DNA of 64,000 bases from Camellia lanceoleosa (Eukaryota > Streptophyta > Magnoliopsida > Ericales > Theaceae): NCBI GenBank assembly GCA_025200525.1, contig CM045758.1:168418261-168482260 (forward strand). The letters are read 5' to 3'. The notes under the pieces are model-generated. The model was not told the origin of the DNA, ran no database searches, and was given only the letters and a program-made list of their open reading frames with translations. This document shows, piece after piece, positions 47,263 to 58,579 of the stretch. The translations under genes and the position numbers were made by a program. The first letter of the stretch is position 1. Each line of letters begins with the position of its first letter.

Positions 47263-48150
47263 TCGAGGGGCTGTTTTGAATTTTCGCCCCCGAAACGCCC
47301 TTTGCCGAGTAAGTTTTGGGCATATTCGGCTCTAACTCCCAACCTACGAGTCCGAATAACATTCCGTCAGTTGTCACAAGTCCTATTTGTCATGGGGAAG
47401 CTGCTCGTGAGAGTCACACAGTGGTTCGGGGGCTGTTTTGAATTTTCGCCCCCGAAACGCCCTTTTCCGAGTAAGTTTTGGGCGTATTCGGCTCTAACTC
47501 CCAACCTATGGGTCCGAATAGCATTCCGTCAGCTGTCACAAGTCCTATTTGTCATGGGGAAGCTGCCCATGAGAGTCACACGGTGGTTTGGGGGTTGTTT
47601 TGAATTTTTGCCCCCGAAACACCCTTTTTCGACTAAGTTTTGGGCGTATTCAGCTCTAACTCCCAACCTACGGGTCTGAATTATATTCTGTCAGTTCTCA
47701 CAAGTCCTATTTTTCATGGAGAAGCTATCTGTGAGAGTCACACGGTCGTTGGGAGGTTTTTTTGAATTTTCGCCCCCGAAACGCCCCTTTTCAACTAAGT
47801 TTTAGCTGAAAAAGGCTCTAACTCCCAACCTACGGGTCCGAATAACATTCCGTCAGTTGTCACAAGTCATATTTGTCATGGGGAAGCTGCCCGTGAGAGT
47901 GACATGGTGGTTCGGGGGCTGTTTTGAATTTTCGCCCCTGAAACGCCCTTTTTCGACTAAGTTTAGGGCGTATTCGGCTCTAACTCCCAACCTACAGGTC
48001 CGGATTACATTCCGTCAGTTGTCACAAGCCCTCTTTTTCATGGGGAAGCTGTCCGTGAGAGTCACACGGTTGTTCGGGGGCTGTTATGAATTTTCGTCCT
48101 CAGAAAGCTCTTTTTCGAGTAAGTTTAATGCGTATTCACAATAGTAGGGG
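47263..48150 (+). repeat. 162-bp tandem array, six copies, no indels
   Basis: The gaa of the block ttttgaattttcgcccc falls at 47278, 47440, 47602, 47764, 47926 and 48088, exactly 162 bp apart each time. The sixth copy is partial. Other fixed blocks are gaaacgccctttt, gcgtattcggctctaactcc, caacctacgggtccgaat, attccgtcagttgtcacaag and catggggaagctgcc. Because 162 is divisible by three, one frame stays open over several copies (47257-47679 and 47857-48144, repeating WFGGCFEFSPPKRPF and TFRQLSQVLFVMGKL). Stops in the middle copies and the lack of any known homology argue against a real protein. It is much more GC-rich than its surroundings. Confidence 0.9.
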
Positions 48151-48300
48151 GCCATAATTACTAAATTAATGAGGGAAAGAGGTGGTGAAAAAGGCGACGG
48201 CTCAAAGGGTTGCTGGATTCCAGTGTTTCGTAGGAAAGCATGGCCAAATAGGGCATCCCAGGGTATTTACACCGTTTTTGTAGATATCATTCCTAAATCA

Positions 48301-48655
48301 GCAGAACAGAACAACTAAAACATCAGCACTCAAATACACAACCTGATCTGATTCAGATTGGAAACAAAATCTTGGATGGAATATGTATTACCATGACAGT
48401 GCTTTTTCAACCAAACTGCGATTCTAACCTTAATAAGCTCAATGATCTCCAAGAAGTTGAGCTGGGCACTGTTGAAAACACAATCATTTCTGAGCTTCCA
48501 AATTGACCAAACAACAGCAAGTGGGATGACTTTCCATATCTGTAGTTCTTTCTTCTTAAATTTTGTGCCACATATTCCATCCAAGATTTTGTTTCCAATC
48601 TGAATCAGATCAGGTTGTGTATTTGAGTGCTGCTGTTTTAGTTGTTCTGTTCTGC
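48301..48655. repeat. 85-bp inverted repeat with 185-bp loop
   Basis: Arms 48301-48385 and 48571-48655 are complementary except for one site (catcagcac against gtgctgctg). Each arm holds the last codons of the LINE ORF and the first bases of its 3'UTR. A transcript across it would fold into a long hairpin. Confidence 0.9.
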
Positions 48656-49618
48656 TATGTTGGTCATCATCTGTGTTAGTTGTTCTGTTCTGCTGTGTTG
48701 TCATCATCTGTGCTGTGTTCTGTTTTGCTGTGTTGTTCTGTCCTGTTGCTGGCATTCTAGTGATGAGTTCTATTCTGTTGGTATTGAGTTCTATTCTGTT
48801 CTGGTAGGCTAAATGCTGGTTAAGGTGTGTTCTGGTAGGCTAAATGCTGTTCAACTACAGCAGAATGTGGATGTTTCTGTTCTGTTTCATGGTTTTGGTT
48901 TTGGTTTGCTGTAATTGAAGTCTTGTTCAAGTCTGTTGAAGTCTTTTGTATGCTACTGTTCTGTTATATGCAGTTGTCCTATGGCAACATACAACAGATG
49001 TTGTATGACTCACAGTATGTGATCATCTGTGATGCATATTGCTGTCCTATGGCAGCATACAGCAGCTGCTGGTATTGAGGTTCTGTGTTGGGTGCAAAAT
49101 GTTCTGTTTCTACCTTGGGTGCTGTTGGGTGCAATATGTGGCTACCTTGGGTGTATGATTATAGAAGACATGGATACATCAGCTGCTGGTGCAAGGGTGT
49201 TATTTTGGGTGCAGTATGTGGCTACCTTGGGTGATTGTGCTTACTCCTTGGTGTTTGTTGGGGGTTGAGTTGGCAGACTTGTGCAGATAGTAGGAGTGGA
49301 TTTGTAATGCTACTGCTGCTACTGTCTTGGTTAGGGCAGATTGTTGCTGGTCTGGTAGTATGCTGTTGCTGTATGGATATATTGTTGTTTTTTGTTTTTC
49401 CCTTCATCTTCTTTTGGTTGCTTCTGATTGGTTTCTCACCAATCTTGGGCTAGTGCTACCATATGATTGTGTTCTCTTTGCGGTGCCAACCTAGTTGGGA
49501 TCGTTAAGGTTAGCTATGATGCTTAGTGCACTCCCCCGCTTTGTTGATGTAATTTATGCACGTTTTATGCTTTTTATCAATAAAGGGTTTTCTTGCTAAT
49601 AAAAAAAAATAAAAAATG
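48301..49618 (+). mobile_element. LINE 3' end with inverted 5' segment
   Basis: The right part (48571-49618) is the plus-strand end of a LINE: the last codons of the reverse transcriptase (SIQDFVSNLNQIRLCI, stop at 48627), a 3'UTR, then ggtgccaacctagttggga, tatcaataaagggttttc and a terminal A-rich tail. The left part (48301-48570) is in the opposite direction: on the minus strand it encodes KKELQIWKVIPLAVVWSIWK, LRNDCVFNSAQLNFLEII and the same C-terminus. The two parts overlap by 85 bp as an inverted repeat (48301-48385 and 48571-48655, one mismatch seen). This is the signature of a truncated insertion with 5' inversion. No target duplication was found. Confidence 0.8.
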
Positions 49619-50879
49619 AAACAGAATTTAGACTTCCCACCCAAAAATCATAAAAGCTTTGATTAATCACGTCCTTTGGTCCACTGAAACAAAACTTTCA
49701 TCATCGACTTAGACCACTATAATAACATTGTTACCACTACTAGTCTCATGTTATCTTCATGTCGAAATGATGACGTCACCTATGAATCAGTTTGACACAT
49801 TTATGACTCTAGCACGTACCAGTATTAGCCCTTGCCTATTATCTCATAGACGGTCACAACCTTTTTACCGTTACTCCGTTTTAAAAATAATAAATTGTAT
49901 TTTGTCTTTTTACCGTTACCATTACCCACCCTAATGACTACATTATTTGTCTTTTCTTACTTTGGTCCAATTGCTAACTTCTGAGGGAAACTTTGGAATT
50001 TTTAAAATTAACTTTCCTACCTGGATCACTTGGAGACCTTTGTTTTCACACTTCAAAATAGATGGTTCATGGTAGGCAGTAAATGGAAGGGTTCTATAAT
50101 TGAGGGTTGCATGTTGAGGTGGTCTACAGCAGAGGATTTGGTACAAATTTAGGTGAACTTGACCCATGGGGCATTTTCCGTCACAGAAGTATAACATTTA
50201 TTACAATTTGGACCAAAGTGAAAAGAATCTAATCAGTGTGTTCGGTTTCAGTTTTTTGAATTCACCATTTTGAAAATTAAGTTCTTTTCTTTTTGTGATT
50301 TTTTTGTTTTTAGTGAATATTTTAAAAAATTTAAGTAATTTTTTTACTTTTTTAGATGCACCTTACTTAGATGTATTTAAATAGTAAAATATTTTAAAAA
50401 TTAATAAATATGCAAAAATACGAGAAATGTACTGACTTTTTTTTTTTTTTTTTGGCATCTAGTGTATTTTGTAAAGATTTTTTTCACAAATATTATACTT
50501 TTTAAGTGTATTTATGTTAAGCGTGTCTAAAATTTTTTTTTTAAAAAATGCGAATTTCTTATTTTAAAATGTCATTGAAAACATTAAAATACGAAAAATT
50601 AAAAAGTAGAATTTTATGAAAAATGTTTTCTAAAACCGTAACCAAACAAAATTTGAATAGTATGGACAACAAAGTGAGAAACTGTGAATGTGTAATTAAA
50701 CATTTTTAAAAATACAAATCATGCCCTAATCTGTGAAGAAATTATTTATGTAAGTAATGTCATAATAAATTAAAATTATTATTTGAAAATAGGCTAATTA
50801 TAAATTATTTATGTAAGTACTGTCATAATAAAAAATAAATTATAATAATTATTATTTTTGATTAATTAAGTATTCATTA
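49619..50879. other. Intergenic
   Basis: No gene. A MITE-like segment at about 50239-50650 begins gtgttcggtttcagtttttt and ends tctaaaaccgtaaccaaaca, an inverted pair of ends around an AT-rich interior. Confidence 0.4.
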
Positions 50880-52245
50880 TCGGATCGATCTATTTTTATT
50901 TTTATTTTTTGGAATAAAATACACAAAGCGCATGAGAAAATAAAGTGTTTTGTATTGAAATTGGATCCATGATGGCCCCCAGAAAGCCCAAACAACACGG
51001 TCCGGTCCATATTGTCGGCTCGAGGCAATCCACCTCCACTATAATAATCATATATTTTGTCCCTTAACTATAGATTTCGTATCAGTTTAGTCCAATTGAT
51101 AACACTGTTAATGTTTTTAATAGAAAACTATTACTGAATTGGTTGTGGAAGTTGAGCAATAAAACTAGAACAATGGTTGCCAAGAGGCCAACCGCAACAA
51201 GAGGAGAAAAAAAAAGAACCTGTGTGAAACCACCTAGTTGTAAGACCATTGAAAACTCACCATGTTATATCCAATTAGGTATGTTTATCCCGATATTGCT
51301 CACAAGTCCAGCTATGTGCATTATGTGTTCACGATTACGTAATTTACTCGGTTAGAAAAAAAACAAAGAGGAAGCAGTACATGCATTTGAATTGAAAAGA
51401 ATTGACAAGCTAAAGAAAACTGGTGTTAAGATTCCTATTTGAAAACTAGTTTTTGGGTAAATAATATTAAATTGAATAATTTATTTTTTAACACATAAAT
51501 TAATTGATTATTAGATCAATCTAATTTTTTTCTGAATAAAATACACAAAGCGCATGACAAAATAAAGGGTTTTGTATTGAAAGAAGGCCCAAACAACATG
51601 GTCCGGTCCATATTGTGGCCTGAAGGCAATCCACCTCCACTACAATAATCATATATTTTGTTTCAAAAAAAAAAAAAAATTGTAAAACTTCCTAAAAACT
51701 CAACCAATGCCTATTTAGGAACCCAAAAGCTTCCACCCAAATGGAACCCTTGAGATCAATTGTCATAACCCTCCTATTCTTCAAATCCGACTATCAAAAA
51801 TTGAAAGGCAATCCACCTCACGTTTCTTTTCTCCCATTCTCTCTTTCTCAGCCTCCTATTCTGTTGCAGCCGTGTACTGTTTTTGCTGGAATCCACACAG
51901 TTGCTGCTGCCACCACCATTAGTAGCCAACACCTTCATGTTGTAGAGACGTATGGTATGTTTTCTTGGATTGTAAACTCATGTAAGTTGATTTTAGTGCC
52001 CTGTTTTAAACTTGTTTTGGTCTGTTTGGATTTTTATATGTTCATTCAATTTTTCGGTTGTGCGTATATCCTAATATGTATATATGTGTTGTTCATGTGT
52101 TTAAAACCTAATATGATGTACCTAATATGAAACCTAATAAATATGAGTTATATATTTGATGAGTTTTAAAAGCAGAACAATGGTTGCCAAGAGGCTAACC
52201 GCAACAAGAGGAGAAAAAAAAAACACCTGTGTCAAATCACCTAGC
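50880..52245 (+). repeat. Diverged direct duplication
   Basis: Block A (aaaatacacaaagcgcatga..., aacacggtccggtccatatt, ggcaatccacctccact) occurs at about 50880-51060 and again at 51490-51665. Block B (gaacaatggttgccaagagg, ccaaccgcaacaagaggaga) occurs at about 51170-51240 and 52172-52240. The order A-B-A-B shows a tandem duplication; the second unit has gained about 500 bp between A and B (51670-52170), which holds an open frame of doubtful value (51741-52130). 52246-52854 is AT-rich with a TA/AC microsatellite at about 52273-52300. Confidence 0.65.
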
Positions 52246-52271
52246 AATCTTGGTGCGACAATCTTTCGATT

Positions 52272-52302
<31 letters not shown>

Positions 52303-52854
52303 GTTTGTATGTGAGAATGAGAAATCTAATCCCCATCTTCAATCCTTTTAAAAAAGAAAATTTCTTCTTTTCATTTACATTTGAGTAAAACTTTGATTAA
52401 ATCAATCCGTACTCCAATCTGTACTATTTTTTAAAAAAAATTATCAAATTCGAGTAATAATATTGACTGTTGAAAGAATTGGTTGAGGATTAGACGTGCC
52501 CTTAATCGTGGCAAGTCATTGTTTATTGATTGTTTTGGAGTGAATTAGTTATGGCAATTTGTGATTCTTAATTATTGATGGAGAAATATAACTTTCAATT
52601 AGGTATGGAAAATCGTTGCTTGTTGAGTAACTGTCTGGATTAGAATGTGTAATTCAATTAGGTGTGGAGAAATTTAATTTTTTTATTTTTTATTTTTTAT
52701 TTTTATATTTATAAACAATGTGTAATTGAACAGTTTGTCTTTATTATTTTTCTTTTAGTTTGTGTACTTTTCTCGCACTGACTAACTTGATTTAATTTTC
52801 TTTCATACGATTATTTCACAATTTGCTTGTGTAGATAATATATAACAATACACA

Positions 52855-55800
52855 ATGAGCGAAGGAAGTAACAAACCTTGCATACACAAACGATTTACAC
52901 CGACATTCTTCTTCTACAAGTATTATTTCTTCACACTATTCAATTTCTTATTTTAATTGCATTTGTTATGTTGGGTTGAAATATTAATCCTTATTATTCA
53001 TTTCGTTGAACCTGTAGCGAAGATGAAAACAAAAGCAAGCAGGAAACACAAATAAAAGTCACCGATACGGTTTGCACATTGCTTACCACATATTGTTATC
53101 ATATTTAATGTTATCTGTATCCGTTTTTTTTTCTTCTACAAGCATCACTTATGTTCACTTTTGAGGCAATGTAGATGACAAAGGACATAGGACATCAATG
53201 GAGAACCCAACGGAAGGAGGAGAAGAATGATTACAAAGAGATGGGAAGGTGTAGTGTTGTTGACAAGCAAGCCAAGCTGAAAGGTCCCCTTCCCACAAAA
53301 CCAAGAAAGGTGAAATATAGGGAGAGCAAAAAACGAATTGTTTTAATATGAACTATTTCACACACTGTAATAACATGTTCGCATTTGCATATACTCACAT
53401 AAATTGATTCACACACTATTGTTAATTTATTGAAGTTGTCTATCTTAAATTATTCTAACACCCACTATATTCTTTTTCAGTGGCATTTCCAAACGCGAAT
53501 TTCCTTGAGATCAATTGTTAACATAATCAAAAGATTGAGCTTGGAACAACATGATGCAATTAGTAATAGTGGTTTAGGGGGCCTATTGAATCTCAGATGT
53601 ACAAAGCTTGATCATGACCTCTGCGAATGGTTGATTCAGAAATTTGATCCCAAAACTTGTTCCTTGAATGTTCATGGGCGACAACTCCTCATTACAGAAC
53701 TAGACGTTCACAAGTTATTGGGCATTCCTGCCAAAGGAAAAACCATAGAATTGAATAAATCTTCAAAAGAATTTCCCAAACTATTTGAAGAACTTGGAGT
53801 TGTCCAAGGTGCTATCAAATTAAATGCTTTGAGAGATTATTTAACCAAAACTGATGGAGCTGGAGAGGAATTTAAGAGGATATTTGCCCTATACATATTA
53901 GGTGCATTCTTATGCCCAACCACAAAGGATGTTGTTAAGCAATCCTTCATTCACCTCGTTCAGAATGTGGATGGCATGAAGGATTATAATTGGTCAAAGT
54001 TCACTCTTCAATTCCTTGTTCGTGGTTTACGCAAGTACAGTTCAAAAAGTCAATCGCAACCAAATGGATGCTTATTTCTTATAATGGTATACTTGCAACC
54101 AATTAATAATTGTTTTGTTATAAATACTTGATTTTAATGCCTATTTCATTACATAGTATGTGTTAAATTCATACATTTTTGTGATGCAGTTGTTTTACTT
54201 TGATCGTGTTGTTCGAAAGTGGTTGTCATGTTGCTCGTGCTTTCGATCCCTTGCTTATCGATTGGGCGATGCAGAAATAAAAGAGACATTGAAACTATTC
54301 GAAAATTCAGGAGGTTACCAGAATGAGAAGGTCATCCTTTGTTTCTATTCTTTTAGGTTTAGTTTTGTTTGCTTTTATTCATGTTGAAATGGAAAACTAA
54401 ATTCTCTATAACATGTCTTTAAATAGGTTGCTGTTAATTTTGTTGTTGAAGAGCAAATGCCACCATCAGTACAAAGCGAGGGAATGAAAAATATTGATGC
54501 TAGTCGGATTTCAAAAATTGAGACGACTGTTTGTGACATTAAAAGTATTTTGGAAGAACTAGTTGTCATTGTTAAAAGTGGAATGGCTAATTCTTCCATT
54601 CCCAAGGTCATGGAAAGATTGGAGACACCACAAATGCCAAAGCAACGAGAAGTGGATCACAACCAATGTAATAAATTAGTTGACATAGCTGCAGATGGAG
54701 TTGTAGAATCTACGGTTGTACCTATAGTTGAACATGTGACCAATGTGCTCCCGCCAAAACATGATGTTGTGGTAGAATCTACGATTTTACCTACAGTGGA
54801 ACATGTCACCCCTGTGCTACTGCCAGAACCTGCTGTTATGGAAGCATCAAAAAACATGGATGAAAATAGAATTCTGCTCACACCATCAATCTTGAAATTG
54901 GATTCCCATCTTCATGATCAAACCACCCAGGTTCAAAAACAAGTAACAAATTCACCATTATTTCATTCCATTGATGGTTCTTCTGATACAAATGGTGCTC
55001 CCATTACACATCAGATACAAGGGAGGAATAATAAGCAAAACAAAATGACAGTGGGATTGAAGAATAAGCGAAGGAAAAAAAATCCAAAACTCCAACTTGT
55101 TGATGAATCTAGTTCATCAACTGGTCCATATGGCGGTCGGTGCACTCGACGTTCAGATGAGGGGGTGGAAAGTCAATATGTGCGGTCACCTTATATAGCC
55201 ATCGCTAGTAACAAGAGAAAAGCCATTCCAAAAAAGCCAACCCAAACAATGCTTGACTTAAATGCAGCAGATTCGTCTCTCGATACAAAGGATGATAAGT
55301 TTGATCAAGTAAGTCATGTAGATTATATATGTATTATACAATGTTATTCATTTGTGATACTCTATTTCACGATTTTTGGTTTTTTATTTTTGGTTGCAAT
55401 TTGTGGTAGAGTTTGAACTTACTTGGAAAACTACTTGGCGCCAATTTTGATGCTATTGAGGTTATTACTCATTCTGTTATTGTTCTTGATCTCCAATCCC
55501 CTATAACACACTGTACGAAGTTTGACAATTTGCTATTTATGTATTGGGTTATATTCACAAGTCATCCACTGCACGAATCGTAAGGCCATGTCCTTTATCT
55601 GCCGAGGAAAAAATTCTGAAGGAATATTGTTTCGATAAGGATTTGGAAGACAGGTAATTTTATTGAGTTTATATGTTCCTCTATCAATTAACAGTAAGTT
55701 TAACCCTTCAATTTCCACATGATTCAGTGAGGATATTGTGGTGATGGAGTTGTTTTACACGCCGATTGAACTTGCCACCCGCTTATAGATTTGTGCTCAT

Positions 55801-57182
55801 TACAACCAAAAACCTGGATTCGTGGTTCCGTAAGTGTTCATTTCATAAGTCAATATTGCTATGTGATGTCATTTTCAATGATATAGGTCTGAAATTATTA
55901 TTTGTTGCATGTATTGTAGATTATCAATTTAGTTGTAGCAAAATTGACAAATGCCCAAAGAAGGCTTTTTCCGGATAAGTGTCATAGTACATGGTACTTT
56001 CCCACATATGTATCGGTGAGTAGTATAGTGTGTCATGTTTATGTTTGGGTGTTGATGTACACTTACTAAAGCATACTTGTACATTATTGAATGTAGCAAC
56101 ATATTTTGAATGGGACGGACCATGCAAAGTTATGCGACGAATATTTTGGGGAGTCTCGATACACTGGGAAGCTTCATGCCTGTGAAGAAGTAATGGGTCA
56201 AGCACTCTTACATTTTGCACGACTACTCTAAATATCCTCTCCATTGTATTGCTATTATTAAATTTTTAATATCTGTTTTATGGCATTATTATTATTTATT
56301 TAATTTTTATTTTCTAAATTGGTTGGGCAACATTGCACTAAGTTTTGTTATTATTGTTGCTTAGATATATATTCCGGTGAATGACAATGGAAAACATTGG
56401 TTTTGTGTCAAGATAGATATGGCACATCGCATGGCCTATCTATTTGACTCGCGTCCTAGTCGCACAAATGATGAAAGTCGAGAATTAATGGCAACGAAAC
56501 TGGTAGGCCATTTAATTTTTTTTTTTTTTTTTTTCTCTTTGGTAAAATACACATCATAATCTATATTACTACGCTCATGCATAGGTTCAAACAATGCATT
56601 TGTTATTGCAACACTATTTTGGAGACCAGTATGTTGCAAATGTCAAGGAATTTGAATTAGAGAGATTGAAAGACCCTTGTCTCCAACATAAGACTGATAG
56701 GTATACTAAAAAAATTATTCCTTCACTCTCCAATTTTGGCTTTCCTATTAATATTACACACAAGGTTGACCTTCACATGCATCTTTTCATGAAGTTATGA
56801 CTGTGGTATGTTCGTCATAAAGTATATGCAAGGTGTTGTCATGCCGACCGGCGTACACAAGATGACTATTTCATGTTTAACCACATAATTACACTACTAC
56901 AATTACATTGTCATATGATGGTATTGTTGATGGTATATTGTCTGTTCTATTTCCTCAGTTTGATAAGGTGGGAAAGGTTTAGGCTGCTAGTCGACCTAGT
57001 AAAAGATTTGTCGAACAGTAAGTATATTGATGTTATGGATCGGTTGGACACATACAAAGAGAGGTACGTCCCCAAACCATGAACAACTTATGCCCTTTAT
57101 AAGCTTAGCTCATTACTTATGTAATTTCCTTTTGAACAGGTACGTTAGGCTCCGGAAGGCCAAAAGGAAAAAGAAAGATTGA
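52855..57182 (+). CDS. Ulp1-like C48 cysteine protease gene of transposon type
   Basis: Multi-exon plus-strand gene from ATG 52855 to TGA 57180-57182. Exons I can place include 53174-53308 (lysine-rich, KAKLKGPLPTKPRK), 53481-54086 (ARR: SNSGLGGLLNLRCTKLDHDL, LDVHKLLGIPAKGKT, the N-terminal domain usual in these proteins), about 54190-54330, 54427-55308 (low-complexity linker with a basic KNKRRKKNPK), 55920-56014 (VVAKLTNAQRRLFPD), 56098-56188, 56365-56501, 56585-56699, about 56794-56870 and the last, RYVRLRKAKRKKKD. The catalytic triad is visible: His in NGKHWFCVKI (56395), Asp in YLFDSRP (56446) and Cys in YDCGMFVIKYM (56802). Such proteases cleave SUMO-like proteins in Ulp1; in plants many copies travel in Mutator-like or CACTA elements. 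A stop at about 55785 (ATRL-stop) in the exon beginning at 55728 may be a real lesion or a missed intron. Function in this locus is unproven. Confidence 0.75.
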
Positions 57183-58579
57183 TAACAAACATCATTTTTG
57201 CCACTAAGTTTTTTTTACAATTATGAGCATATTTTATGGTTGAAGAAGCTTGGACGAATGTAACTAACTTGGTTTGGCAATTTTTTGTGGATGCTTGAAT
57301 AAGTATATTTGTTTTGGATTTTTTTAACCAATTTCTATGGAATATCTACTTACTGCTAAAGATTGGTGTGATGAAACTACATCTGATATGTAATTGTGAA
57401 GCAAGATTTTAGTTGTTACAATTACAATCACTCAAAAAATTCATAGGAAGGCTTTGATTGTTTACAATTTGTTTTACAAGTGAAGAAGGAAAAATTCATC
57501 TTGATTGTTTTACAATTTGTTTTAAAATTCATATTTTATTTTATTTTTTTAACTTTTTAAATCAAATTATTGCAAATCAAATCAAATCATATTTTTTTTA
57601 ACTTTTTAAATCAGATCACATTTTTTTAACTTTTTAAATCAAATTCATATCTGCAAATTGAAGACAATTCGAATTGGATTTGAATTTGTCTTGATCGAAT
57701 TGTATTCGAATTTTGACAAATCCGATCCATTTACAGGCCTAGTTAGAACACCTGACAAAATGGACCTAGACGAGAGATCTCCACACAAAAAAATTTGCTA
57801 GCGCTCCCTCAAGAAAGGCTCGACCCATAACCTGACCGAACACAAAATGACAGTTGGTGACCCCAGATTAATGACCATGAGTCTCGATCCAATCATTGCC
57901 CCAAAGACTCAAACCCATGTCCCCTTAGGGCACCAAACACATGGAATAAGCTCCCACCCTAGGGTGCTAGAGCATCAACTAAACCAGTGCAACATTGTAT
58001 CATATCCATCCAGAAGAGCATCCAGCTACTATAGTAACATCAACATGATAGCATAAACAAAAATATGTCAATGACCAAACTATTAACATTACTCCCAAAC
58101 ATGAGTTGGTGCAAACAAAAACAAATGTCAGACTATTAAGGTTCTTCCATAATGTCATCACAACATAACCACTAGAATAGAACAAATAAAAAAAGAACCA
58201 CCACAATAAAATATAATCACATTTCCGGATCAAAGCGATGTTACAAGTATATCTGTATGGGAAGAAATGGAAAAGCATTTACAATTTAGACCAAAAAATA
58301 GAATCTCCACTAGGCTCCTATATTCAGTACTTGGCTATTGAACTCCAAATCCTATACAATCAAAATGTGACACAAATCAATTGTTTAAAAAATCGGATCA
58401 TGTCTATTCTTCCCACAAATCGCATGATCTCTTTGTAAAATGAAGCCTGCTCTTTTCTAGCAACTGCCAAAGATCTATCGTTAGAAAAAGCTTCTTCGAC
58501 TGTGTAGCTGCTGCTGCTGCTAATAATAATGAATCCATTGAAATATGAGCACTGAATTACACTTTAAAGAATACCCTAA
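57183..58579. other. Intergenic with a hAT-like terminus
   Basis: Read on the minus strand from about 57741, taggcctgtaaatggatcgg followed by attcgaat-type subterminal repeats (57660-57730) resembles a plant hAT terminus; the other end was not found. Repeated aactttttaaatca words lie at 57550-57640. The remainder shows no gene. Confidence 0.4.

Noticed and set aside
47257..47679. Possible repeat protein of 54-residue units
   Set aside because: The open frame is a consequence of a 162-bp period; units 3-5 carry stops, and no known protein fits. Kept as a repeat finding only.
48330..48755. 141-codon minus-strand ORF as a gene
   Set aside because: Its first part is the reversed 3'UTR of the LINE and only the rest is true reverse transcriptase sequence; it is an artefact of the inversion.
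51741..52130. 129-codon open frame starting MEPLRSIVITLLFF
   Set aside because: It lies in the segment gained between duplicated blocks, shows no domain or homologous motif, and has no splice or promoter support.
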